Of a DNA stretch of 64,000 nucleotides, positions 34,760 to 45,550 are shown piece by piece. The first letter of the stretch is position 1. Each line of letters starts with the position of its first letter. The notes under the pieces are model-generated. The model was not told where the DNA came from. It worked only from the letters and a program-made list of their open reading frames with translations, and did not search any database. The translations under genes and the position numbers were made by a program. The stretch comes from Marsupella aquatica (taxonomy: Eukaryota; Marchantiophyta): the NCBI GenBank assembly GCA_973895155.1, contig OZ316897.1, positions 8,556,001-8,620,000 on the forward strand, in the 5' to 3' direction.

Positions 34760-35690
34760 GTTAGGACTCGTTCAACCTGGGAGAAGCATCCAGAAGTGGT
34801 GGCAGAGCTAAAGGTTGGGGATCAAGCTTCTTACGCTTCCCTTCTGTAAACACCACAAAACCTGACTTCGTCAAACTAGTCTCGAAAATTCAAATGTAAT
34901 GAGCGAGTGGAGGTTTTGAACCCTCAATAACCAAGAAAGAAATCAAGAGATGGTCTCGAGACTTCAAATGCAATGGGCGAGTGGGGTTGTGAACCCTCAA
35001 TAACAAAAGAAAGAAGTGGCATGAGGAAATAAATTCGCCACATCCATACTGGACGATCAGGAAAATAGCAGAAGCAAGGGATAAAATTAATAATACCTTT
35101 CGTAGTTTGCATGGACGAAAGTTTTGTCTCTTGTAAACCCGAAACTGTCTAGCTGCACCTCCCCTTACTTCACAAGTCCTTCCGTAGTTCTTCCAGGGTG
35201 TGATGGGAGAACTTGCTCTTCATCGGCGCAGTAAAGAAAGGCCTCGGGAAATATTACAAAGAGCTATAATACCACGGCACATTAACCAACACCTGAAAAC
35301 CAACAGTCACAACTGTCAGCTGCATCTCGCCACCACCAACCAGTTCCGATAACAAAGTCTTCAACTAGTCATCCGGGGAAACCTTGGCAAATCTCTCAAC
35401 TAATAACATCGTTAAAGTCTGTGAATCATCCGTCGTTAACTGCCGCACTGCCTCGAATTCAAAACCATCGCGAAATTTTCTCACCACATCATTTGAAAGA
35501 ATGTGCGAGCTCCCGAAAAACAGTGAAAGCCGATTAGACAGACAGTGGCGAGTGTGGGTGACAACCTCCGGATGAGGAAGCAACAAGAACCATCGAGGAC
35601 AGCGGAAGGGAACGCGATTGCCAGCATCACTAAACGAACAGACTGCATAGGCATGTTCATCTCCTGAAGCTTTCGTGAAAAGGTGCTCTC
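34760..35690. other. Intergenic; weak coding-like traces only
   Basis: Two segments of about 40 bp around 34880 and 34945 are near duplicates (CTCGA(A)A...TTCAAATG(T/C)AATG(A/G)GCGAGTGG). On the minus strand 35365-35690 there are coding-like stretches in two frames (RKLQEMNMPMQSVRLVMLAI; GFEFEAVRQLTTDDSQTLTM) that I cannot assign. Confidence 0.35.
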
Positions 35691-35696
35691 TGAAGT

Positions 35697-36095
35697 GAGG
35701 CGGAGCGGGACGAGTTGTGGGCCAGAGATGGCTGAGTGGAGGCCGACCGCTGCAGGGCTACCGGCTGGCGGGCGTACGTCCGACGTGGGACGGGCGGCGG
35801 CAAGCCGAGCCGGGGGAGCACAGTCGTCGAGCGGGAAGGACCGAAGGAGCGAGCGTGAAGAGTCAGCACGGCTCACGGCTGACAGTGTGGTCGCCCGGAC
35901 GGTTTCTGGGGATCCGGTGGGGCTGAAGCGGCCGGGGTCTGGCAGGTGCTGGCGGCCTCGCTTGCTCGAGGAGGGATCCACAGGTGCGCAGTCAGTCCCC
36001 CGAGATTGGGACTGCCTCGTAGGTGGGGAGGTCCCCCGACGCAGGGCTCTCAACGTATACGGGACGGGCCGAGTGGAGGCCGACCGCTGCAGGGC
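35697..36095 (+). repeat. GC-rich repeat A, copy 1 (plus start of a second copy cut by element B)
   Basis: The segment 35733-36055 (GAGTGGAGGCCGACCGCTGC ... CCCCGACGCAGGG ... CGTATACGG) is repeated at 48412-50957. At 36069-36095 the unit's start (GAGTGGAGGCCGACCGCTGC) begins again and is cut by foldback element B. Unclassified; the frames on both strands are artefacts of high GC. Confidence 0.75.
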
Positions 36096-37737
36096 TACGT
36101 ATAGGGTAATGCAGGTGTGGGCGCAGGGTTACTAGGGCGTCTCAAACTTAAGCATTTGGAATTCCGAATGGCACCCGGGATTTCACAGTCGCGGGCCGCC
36201 CGGATCAGGTGGTCGGCCCACCGATTTGGTGACCGAAAAGTTTTTACCGGGTTTTTTTGGTCACCCGGTCGTCCGCTATGGACTAACCCTGGGTTGGATA
36301 GGCAGGTGGCAACTAACTGAAGCAGCAGACGAGGGCGACTCGAGAATCAAAACCGAACTAGGTGGAGCACTAGACGGGACGAACACGAGAAACGAACACG
36401 AACGCGAGACTAGCCCAGACGGGACAACTGCTAAGAAACAAACACGAACTCGACATTCAACTCGAGGGCCTCCACTTTTCGTATGATTGCGTGGATCAGT
36501 CTGTTTCTGTGCTCTCGATTCGGACGCAGAAAGCAGGAGGACGAGGAGGAGCAGCAGCAAACCTCTCTGTCGCGGGTTCTCTATCGCAATTCTGCGTCAA
36601 GGGAAAGGATTCTGGCTGTGAATCCGGGAGCTATGGAATTCGAGGATCCATGAGCAGGAGGAGAGCGATTCTAGTTGCTGGAAAGGTTTAGGGCGTGATG
36701 GTGGCCGGTCGATGACAGAGTGATCGTTGTGATGTCGAATTTGGAATGGCTGCTCCACCAGGTGAGAGATAATTTCGAGGGCTGCAGGGGATTAAGGGGT
36801 TTCTCGGTTGCGTGAATCCCCTTCGAGTGTTTGAAGAATAATCTATCCAGGGGATCTAGTTTCCTGTCTCTTTCGATGAAGTTTCTTGTCTCTTCCGATG
36901 AAGTTTCCGCCCTCTGTGTAGTGGTTTGCTCTTCAAATTGCCTGCATAAATGTATGCTTGAAATTTCTGGAGAAATGAACCTTAATGGCAGCTTTACGAT
37001 GGGCCGTATGTGCTAAACTTTCCACGCCTGTTCAATTTCTTTGTGCGCAGACGTTAAGGCGGGTTGAGAGTGAGCGATACAAGTGCTGGTCTGCCCGAAT
37101 AGATTGAGATTTTCGTCGTCGTTGAGCTGAGATTACATTAGCTGTGGTGATCAAAGATGGCGACAGAGAGAGCAGCAAGATGCTTTTGCAACCACGGCCA
37201 CGGGCGCGCCTATCACCTTCGAGCGCCCTCTTCCCACCGAGCTCAAGTTTGCAAAGTCATGTAAGTAGAGCTTTTCTTTGGCAAAGTTATTCGAGTTTGA
37301 ACCTCGTTGTATCATTTTGCATTAATGTCTGCAAGTTAATTAATTAGCCCTTAGATTAGACAGACAAACATGTGTCCCTAAGATGTTTTTCTCATAATGA
37401 AATTTATGAGTGAGACGAGTAGCAACATGTACCTGGCTGATGTCGAGCATTAAATTCAAGTTAATTTTAAAATGGTCCTTAGACTGGTACTGCTCCATCT
37501 GCAGTAGCTAGTGGAACTTCATGACGATCATCTACGCGTTGCCTTCTGGACAAGAGGAGCGTCTAGGGGGGTACCTCACTTGATCCTCATTTTACCACAT
37601 TATCGAAATTACATCACCGAAAGCTAGAGCCCAGGGTAGAAGGTCAAGACTGTAAGCAAACAAGGAACATCCTAGTTTAATTGGGTAATGACAATGTCCT
37701 ATCGTGAATTGTGTTTGCAGTAACTTGATCTGACACT

Positions 37738-39281
37738 ATGCCTCGAGTTTCACAACGACAAATACAGCTCAGGGCTGTAAAACAGAAACTTGAGCTTAAC
37801 ATTGCCCTCCTCAGCGACAGTGATGAGTCTGACGAAGGTGAGAAGGTGTTTCATAAGATGCCTGGACAACTGAAGTGTGCAGGGATTGGAAATTTCAGTA
37901 ATGAACTGTCTGATGATAGTTGCCTCCAGCTTGATTCATCTGGAGACAGTGACCATGACGAGTATGACCAAGACGACACAAGACCTGAGGACTTGCTAGA
38001 GTTGTATTTTGTGCTATATAACACCAGGTATTTCATGCCTCGTCATGTGAGTCTGAAGTCCAATGACTTTGCCACTCAATTCTTCCATAACCTGCCAGAA
38101 CTACTTTTCAGGCAACTTACAAGGATGAATAAGAATTCCTTTTTCCATTTGCTTGACTTGGTATCGACTCATCCAGTCTTTCAGAACAGGTCCCAATTTG
38201 AGCAAGCTCCTATAGTCAGGCAAATGGCAGTTTGCCTTGACCGTCTTGGGCATGATGGTAACGGGGCTTGTCTTAACCATATGATCCCTACCTGGGGTGT
38301 AAGTACCGGTTCTTTGGTGAATTTTTCGAAACGATGCTTCTGTGCACTTGAATCTGTTCTTGCAGACCAGATCCAATGGCCAACTAGGGATGAGCGTCTT
38401 CAGCTGAGTGATGGTTTTGCCAGACTTGGATTCCCTGGATGCATTGGTCTCATAGATGGGTCTCTCCTACCTCTTGCACAAAGACCTGCTCTCCATGGTG
38501 AGTGCTATTACGACAGGAAGTCCAGGTACTCAGTTAATGCTCAAGTGGTTTGTGACAATCGACGCAAAATCCTCTTCATGTTTACAGGTCTGTGTTGCTC
38601 CTCACTTCATAACCAGTGCTTGTATTCTGTCACTGGCATGCTCTTTAACCATTCAATTCCGCTTAGCGTTTAATGTCTTTATCTTGACTTTGTTACAAAT
38701 CACTCCTTACAGGAATGCCAGGCTCCTGTAGTGACCTCACATGTGTGAAACGCTCCCCACTATTCCAGTACTGCAATGGAGTTGGTGGAACACTTCTTTT
38801 CGATGAAAATCAGTACCTGCTAGGTGACAGTGGGTACCAAGCTCTTCCCCACTTGGTCTGCGCTTTTAAAAGGTCTGACTTCTGTCAAGACAAGGAGGAC
38901 TTCAATACTTGCATTGCAAAGTGCCGGGTCACAAATGAGCACTGTATAGGGGTACTAAAATCCCGTTGGCATTCACTGAAGGAGGTCCGCACTCAATTGA
39001 ACAAGAGTAAGGACTCTCTCTGGATGATACGGTGGGTTTCCTTGTGTGGCAAACTGCATAATTACGTTATGAGCATGAACGACGAATGGTCTGAATCTGA
39101 CATGGAAGAGGATAATTGTGATGAGCCCCCAGCTGTAGTGGAGGAGGCAGACATAGTCCCAGACCCTGCACGTTCCTCAAGGCGGAGAACTGCTGAGGCT
39201 GGTCACGCTATTTTACTCAGGGTTATGGACGATGCTCTCACATTCTACCGCCAACCAGGAGGATTTTTGCACCATGACTGA
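37738..39281 (+). CDS. PIF/Harbinger DDE transposase
   Basis: Two exons, 37738-38587 and 38713-39281, joined across a 125-bp GT-AG intron in phase, give 472 aa. The N-terminus is acidic (LSDSDESDEGE). A helix-rich region follows with LPELLFRQLTRMNKNSFFHL. The nuclease core shows GFPGCIGLIDGSLLPL (first Asp), SRYSVNAQVVCDNRRKILFM, the junction FTGMPGSCSD, LLGDSGYQALPHLVCAF (second Asp) and VTNEHCIGVLKSRWHSLKEV (Glu). This is the standard DDE_4 layout. No stops or frameshifts, so it could be active. It would cut and rejoin the element's GGGCGTCTC termini together with the partner protein. Confidence 0.92.
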
Positions 39282-41055
39282 AGAAATAGCTTTACAGTGC
39301 TATTGTCTAGGAAACAGGAGTGTTCCTATGTTGGGTTATTCTGTGGAGCCCGAACTTGTCATTTACTAAAGTTGATTGTTTTTTAAACTCGATTTCCTTC
39401 TATTGTGGAGAGGAATTGATAAACAATTACTTGTCTATGTGTTCAGACAAATTGCATTACAACCTCCGTTGTACCCTAAGATTCATTATCGTCTCTTTTC
39501 TACTCGACTGTGTGAATTATGTGAAGATGAATTGTGTGAATTATGTGACTCTCTGCTGTGCTCTGAGTACCTAGCTCTTGTTGAGTGACTTGACTTGGAA
39601 TCCTTGAGGCTTGATCGTTTCTCAGACGTGTTACGCGCACACTGTTGTCGTAATTGTTGATCATCGCGTGCACACTGTTGTCGTAATTGTTGATCATCGC
39701 ACTGTCTCACTCTGGACCCTAAGCAATCGTTCCGTAAGGAATTGGAGAGGTGTCAGATTGTTGGGACTCTTTGCTTCGGTTCTGGATCTAGCTCTTGCTC
39801 CCCAGTTATTGCGCACAATGTTGTGATAATTTGCTTTTTGTCTCTCAAGCACCCTACGCAGCTTGTTTCTCCATGGAATTGGAGAGAGGTCGGGTTTCGG
39901 GTTTAGCCTGGATTCTGGTCGGGCGACTATGGCGACGCAGTTCGTTTCGATGATATGTGGAAGGAGCTGGCAATGAAACGCCTGAGAGAGCAAGGAAGAG
40001 GTATTTCCTACGATGCAGAGCAATTCACACTTCAGATGGCCGCCGACCTTTCTGCGCGGAAGCGAATTGTTGTTAGGGAATGTCTACAATGTAGTTGTGT
40101 TGTTGGAGATCTTCTAATGCATGATTGGAGCCCTGACAACCTCATGCGGATTGATGACCAGTGCCGGTGATGTGCGCAATTCATTTAACAAGGGGTACAA
40201 AATTATGCAGTTAATTATTCGACAGGGATTGGAGTTTGGGCTAACTTGTTGGCCTTCAGTTGTGTTTGAGGAGGAGAGTTCAATGCATTCGTCGATGAAT
40301 CCAGCCTCGGACCTGAGATGTAGGAGGTGAATCCGTTTATGTCACTCTGTATCTCCCCTCTTCGTATAGCTCAGGATCGGATTATCAGATATGAGGACCG
40401 AAAGGGATGTAAAAGACCCCTTGACAAGAACGTCACAGCGACGAAGGACGCTGTCGAATATCACCAACCTTTCTCTCTCCGCCAGTTGGGCCAGCGATGC
40501 TCGAGAGGGTCTGAAGGCCAAGACCCCAAGCAAGACACTTAGTTTCAACGAGTCTCAGCACGGACCAATCGATCCCCAGCAACATATCAAGGAAACTAAG
40601 GAGTAGAAGTGCACAAAGGCGACATTCAATTGGAAACATCGTAATGGACGAGGACTGGAATGATTCGACCAACGTGGACAGTAGAAGCCAAAAGGATGGC
40701 GTGAGGAGGTCAGACTTAAGCAGACGGCGTCCGGCAGTCTCGAAAGAAAGTGGTGGATAATTTAAACCTGATTTGAATATCCACATTCCTCATGGAAGCA
40801 GGGAACGAAACAACATGAAGGCAGTTATGATGGCAACGGAGCCTTAAAATTTGAGAGCCATGAACAAAAGTAGTCTACGGTGACAGTGGAGTTCCTGAGA
40901 AACAGGCATCGGCCTGGAGGAGAGTGGTGTAAAGTTCCTGCGTCTAATCTGCTCAAGTGCTTGGCTTAATTACGGAGAACTATTCCCCCCTGAAGAATGA
41001 ACTAAGTACTCACCATCGAATGAATCTACCTCTACTCTAGTGTACTGATCTACAC
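39282..41055. other. Harbinger interior between the two genes
   Basis: No clear gene. A 34-bp unit (CACACTGTTGTCGTAATTGT plus TGATCATCGC) is doubled at 39636-39702. Short frames near 39955-40800 on both strands have no family pattern; some may be relics of an older insertion. Confidence 0.4.
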
Positions 41056-43195
41056 CTAATCTAGGTCGATTGAATCACCATCTTGTTGGTGAAGCCCAGA
41101 CTCGGGATGTGTGGTGGAATCGGACATTGGATTCATCGCTGCAGTAGCACAGAGAACCTTCGGAATTATCCCAAGGAGGGTTTGCATCTCATCACATGTT
41201 CTGTTTGTCTTGATGAGCTCTGTCAACAATGCAAGTGTCTGTTGAGAGTTAATACACCGAAGTTGATGATCATGCTCCACTTTTGCCTTCTTTGCTTCGT
41301 GCAATCTGGTGGATCTGTCCCTATCTCTACTTTCTCGTGCTGTGTTCTCTCGCAATTCATTGGCATCTCGTGCAACAGCTTCTCTTGCCTCCCTTGCTTC
41401 TCTGGCAGCAGCTTCCCTGAACTCTTTTCGTTCCCGCATGTCCTCTAATCTCCATTTATCCTTTGCTTCGATGATCTGCTGCTTAAACACATTTTTCTCA
41501 TTCAACTTCTCAAGGTAAACTTCGGCCAAATTAGGCCTGGATGTAGCTTGTGAGGGAACTGCCCTCCTTGGTGTTCCTCGTCGTGGGCCGTGTGGTGTTC
41601 CACGAGTTGACTGAGGCAAAGATCTGGGTGTTGCCTGAGAAGCATCGGGAGATCCTGTTCTCAGTGGTGTTGGCTCAGGTCCCTCTGGTCGAAGATAACC
41701 ATGCTGTGGAGACACATCTTCTGTTGATTCAGGTTCCTCTGGTCGCTCTGAAAAATCATCCACGGGCTGTCCATCAAGGCAGGATTCAGTCCTACATGGC
41801 ATATTTGTAGTGACATCTGCAATCATAAATTCGAAGTTAAATACCACAATCTCCACCCGACAGACCCTAGGCTGACCTTCTTCATCGGCCACACAGCAGA
41901 GGCAAGAATCTACGCTACCATCCGCAAATGCTGGCATCCATCAGTGACAAGGCAAAATAATTATCTACTCCATTTTCTGACCAGCTAACTACGCAGCTCA
42001 ATCCGTGATGGGTTGACGGTATTCGGCTTGAACATTGAGCTTCTACATTGATGCCATGTTAGAGGACCACACCCATTCAGACTCTGGTATATATTTCAAC
42101 CTCTCGAATAGACCCATTCTGAGAGGAGGAAAACATGGCTCGAGGGCCCAACGAAAAGAGATTAGCTAAGATCAAAGAAGATTGAGAGGCACGATCAAAG
42201 GGCTAGGGAGATTGTTGTAGAGGGTCTAGAGTCCGTTTGAAGACTTGTTCTAAGATCTCTGACTGATTAGACACAAAAGATCGCAGCCTCTGCAAATTCC
42301 TCTACAGCACATTTGGAGATCGTCCCTAAACAAGAATTATTTGAAGTATATAAAAAACTACGCCAGAAGGTCAAGCAAATAGACATTTCCTTACTATGCC
42401 TGAGAAGCGACTGGAACTCTGGACATGACTTCTTCGCTGTCTAGTACATCTAACTACGCAAATATAGACGACTACTCCAATCCAGGAAAATCTGGGGGCT
42501 GCCGATGAGCTAAAACAATGTTGATAACCTCCCTGTTACCTGATACGATAGTTCGCAAATGCCATATGAAGGGTTTCTCCTCGTCTCTTACAAACCAAGA
42601 GTTGCAGACCATAGTCGTTAAGTCAGACATTGAATTTGTTACCTGATGGCGTTGGAGCTGCGATGTGTGGAATTTCCTCAGCTTCACCACCATCATCGTC
42701 ATCGGAGCCCTGATCCACAAATATTTCGGAATGTCCAGGCAATCCAACACAACCTGTGCTAGGCGGGGACACATTCGCCCTGTGCCCATACAAGGCATGC
42801 ATCCTCTCAAAATGAGGGCAGATTTTGTCAAGTTTGGCTTCGATAGTAATCCCCGCTCTTATTTCTTCCATGGTAACCCCAAATCCTGAGTCTCGCTTCA
42901 TACCTAGAGCTTCCTTGTATTTAGCGACATATCTACCAAATCGTTTACCCAGGTTGTCTCCATTTGCTACGAACGATGCAAAGCCTCTTGACTGAATCCA
43001 AACAAGCATCAGTCTAAAAACTGTTTTCTTATTTGGATGCTTGGTGGCTGCTCCCTTATCACGCACTCTGTCTCCTCCGTTCAGCATTGCAAAATTATCA
43101 CCTTCCTCCAGCCATTCAACAATCAACAATAAGTTTGCCGGTGTGAGTTTGCGCCCTTCAGAGCTCCCTGCCTGGGTTGCGGGAGTAGTCACCAT
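41056..43195 (-). CDS. Harbinger second protein (Myb/SANT-like DNA-binding partner)
   Basis: Two exons fit: 42643-43195 (ATG at 43195, MVTTPATQAGSSEGRKLTPA) and 41056-41816, joined with a split Asp codon across an 826-bp GT-AG intron, 437 aa in total. Exon 1 is helix-rich with Trp/aromatic spacing (LLLIVEWLEEGDNFAML; FRLMLVWIQSRGFASFV; LGKRFGRYVAKYKEAL), compatible with a Myb/SANT-like domain as in the partner protein of PIF/Harbinger elements. Exon 2 has a Pro/Thr-rich linker and a long charged coiled coil (FREAAAREAREAREAVARDA). The partner role is inferred from position inside the element's termini. An upstream frame at 43232-43468 contains a 71-bp tandem duplication and may be 5' UTR. Confidence 0.7.
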
Positions 43196-44077
43196 GGCTG
43201 GCAATTCGTGAATGTGCACTGATTGGGAATCCTATGCTTCTTGACGCTCATCAAACAGAGCGCGTTGTCTTGAACCCGACTGAGGAAGCTCCATGTTCCT
43301 GCTATGTATCCTTGTGTTGTGTGATTCTTCGATAAATCTTCGAGGCTGAATTCTTGATTTCAAATCAGACGCTCCTCTTAGTGCAGCCGCGGCCCGCGGG
43401 GATGTGCCACTGAGGATTGAGGAAGACGCTCCTCTCAGTGCAGCCGCGGCCGTGAGCAAGTCATTCAAACGGAACCCCTACGTGGCACTTAAACACATTT
43501 GATAAACCCAGGTTTAACCCGTGCCGGGACTCCTTTTAGGTGCGAGATAAAGTTCAGACCCCCGGTTTTTTGGGACCCGATTTTGGGTACCGGTGGTCAA
43601 TATCGGGCGGCGACCAGAGACATCCGGGTGACCGGAAGGAGTCCTGTAACGCGCAGGGTTGAGACGCCCTACTAGACCGTAACCTTGCGTCCGGAATATG
43701 AAAAAGAAGCTGACCGGCGGTAGCCGGAAAACTTCTTTGAATATTCCGGGAGCAGGTTACAGTCTATAACCCCATCCTAGACCTGCACTAGCGTACGTAA
43801 CTCCTGCCCGGAAAGAGGTTATCGGTTAGACTTTTCAGGACAGCAGATTATGACTATAGCAGGCCCCTCCAAAAATGGTTATACACCGGTAACCTCTTCT
43901 CCTGACAGGAATTACGTACACTAATGCAGGGCAGGGCTGGGGTTATAGACCGTAACCTGCTCCCGGAATATTCAAAGAAGCTTCCCGGCTGCCGCCGGTC
44001 AGTTTCTTTTCATATTCCGGACGCAGGGTTACAGCCTAGTAACCCTGCGCCCAGACCTGCATTACCCTATACGTAAC

Positions 44078-44960
44078 TTCCTGGCCTGACACACCTGGCA
44101 GTCATAATCCATGGATGGAACTCTGTAATCATGCAACGGAAACATATAACCTCCCTACGGAAAATGGTAATTTTGGACGGAAACTTTATTCCATTGAGAT
44201 TTTGAATCTTCCTTCCATCCATTCCGTCCATTTTTCCAGCTGTCGGTGCTAGAGTGGAACATCCGTCATCCCTGGGAGATAACAGCTTTTTGTGGTAAGA
44301 GTGAACATCAATCATTCGATCATGCCTGGATGAGCTTTCTGTCCTTATGGGTATTGTGTCCTCATCCATAGGGTTCTGTTCTTTTAGAGTTCACTCTGAT
44401 GAGGTCCATGGCACTCGCGGAAACGGAAAGTTAAAGCAACGAAAGAAATCAATTGAGACATACAACAAAAATTTGATGAAGGGAAAATACAACAGTAGGC
44501 AAGCAGGCTCAAGCCCTCCGGTTACCGCATTGCGCTAATTCTGAGACCGACCAGAAACTCGGCTTGGAAACTGGACAGCAAGATCGACTGAGAGTAACAT
44601 AGATGTAGACTCGCTAATAGCCACAAGAGTTGACACCCTGTGCTCTAACCTGAGCGAATGCGGAACGCTATGAGAAGCTTCATAGCACAATTATAATTAA
44701 GAACTTTAGAAGAGACTAGTTGCAGGAGATTGAAAGCAAGCGCAAAACGAGAGACATTGACATAAAATATTCTTCAACTTTATTGAAAGGGGATCTTTTT
44801 TTATCAGCGCCAAATGTATATTACTCGGAAATCTTGGAGCGAAGTGATACAAACAATTAAACAAATGGAAATGTTGTGAATCCACTGGCAACGAATAATT
44901 ACTGGTGGAATTCTATCAGAATCTTACAAAGTAAAATCTGTCAGGCTATCTATTGAAGTC
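44078..44960. other. Intergenic between element B copy 1 and the Crypton-like gene
   Basis: No supported gene. The boundary of the Crypton-like element may lie here but shows no terminal repeat, as expected for that class. Confidence 0.35.
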
Positions 44961-44969
44961 TGTTGTCTA

Positions 44970-45541
44970 CTATGTAGATCCTATGTTCTCCTTGTCCTCG
45001 TCAGTGCCTGCATGCAAAAGCTTGAATGTAACGTTGCAGTTGTGGAAAGAATTCCCTGTCATATTATTCCCCACATATACATTCTGCCTCTTGCATGGCT
45101 GTGACATTCGTTGGTACATATCTGGATCCTTCTTGGCAATTTCCCCTTCCCAATCAATACCGTCATCAGTAAAAGCAATCTGCTGCGGTACATTGCTCAA
45201 ATCCAACAGCTGGGAAGTACTTGATTTAGTGGACTCCTGCCCCGACTCCTGCAAACACAGACCACCATAAATAAATTAATAGCATATTATTTTCGTCACC
45301 CAAACCTGTCAATGATAAGAAAGAAAACTGCATGCTCGGAAGAAACGTGACTCACCTCCCTTCCATCCGTCAGAGCTACCTGAAGACTAGATTTGTTACT
45401 GAGCCTATCGATTAGAGGCTTCAGTCCCGCAGTCGACCCCACAAGTTCCTCAGCCACAAATTGCTTACTCACATGGGCCAATGCCTTTTCATAATCCAAA
45501 CCAGGATTAGCAGATACGAGTGTAGCAGCCTCCATTTTCAA
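44970..45541 (-). CDS. Possible downstream exons or second frame of the Crypton-like element
   Basis: Two coding-like segments follow the recombinase stop: 45351-45541 (YEKALAHVSKQFVAEELVGS, ending TDGRE before a good GTGAGT donor) and 44970-45253 (after a TTTGCAG acceptor, ending in FHNCNVTFKLL). Short tails with an NC-V-hydrophobic pattern occur at the C-terminus of some DUF3504/Crypton-related proteins. Whether these belong to the same protein or a separate small one is not clear. Confidence 0.35.
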
Positions 45542-45550
45542 AGCTTGAGT

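Larger units (their letters stand above)
36135..43669. mobile_element. Complete PIF/Harbinger transposon, 7.5 kb, inserted in foldback element B
   Basis: The termini are GGGCGTCTCAA at 36135 and its inverse TTGAGACGCCC ending at 43669. Both are flanked by TACTA (36130-36134 and 43670-43674). The unoccupied sequence, GGTTACTAGGCTG, can be read in the other arm of element B, which confirms the insertion point. Inside are the two genes expected of the superfamily, transcribed toward each other: a DDE transposase (37738-39281, plus) and a second protein (41056-43195, minus). The 5-bp duplication is longer than the usual 3-bp TWA. Confidence 0.85.
36096..44077. mobile_element. Foldback element B, copy 1, split by the Harbinger insertion
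   Basis: The left 39 bp (36096-36134, TACGTATAGGGTAATGCAGG) and the right part (43675-44077, ending CCTGCATTACCCTATACGTA) together form a roughly 440-bp palindromic element. Each arm of about 190 nt carries GCGCAGGGTTACTAG, GTCCGGAATATGAAAA, a CCGGCGG...CCGG hairpin and GAATATTCCGGGAGCAGG. A roughly 120-bp unique centre lies at about 43800-43915. Non-coding. Target site ACGT/TACGTA is palindromic, so the exact duplication is ambiguous. Confidence 0.75.

Noticed and set aside
35481-36135. Arg/Gly-rich frames of up to 190 codons on both strands
   Set aside because: They lie in GC-rich repeat A, where stops are rare by composition; the other A copy does not keep the frame.
39694-40800. Additional genes inside the Harbinger
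   Set aside because: Short overlapping frames on both strands without motifs or consistent splice sites.
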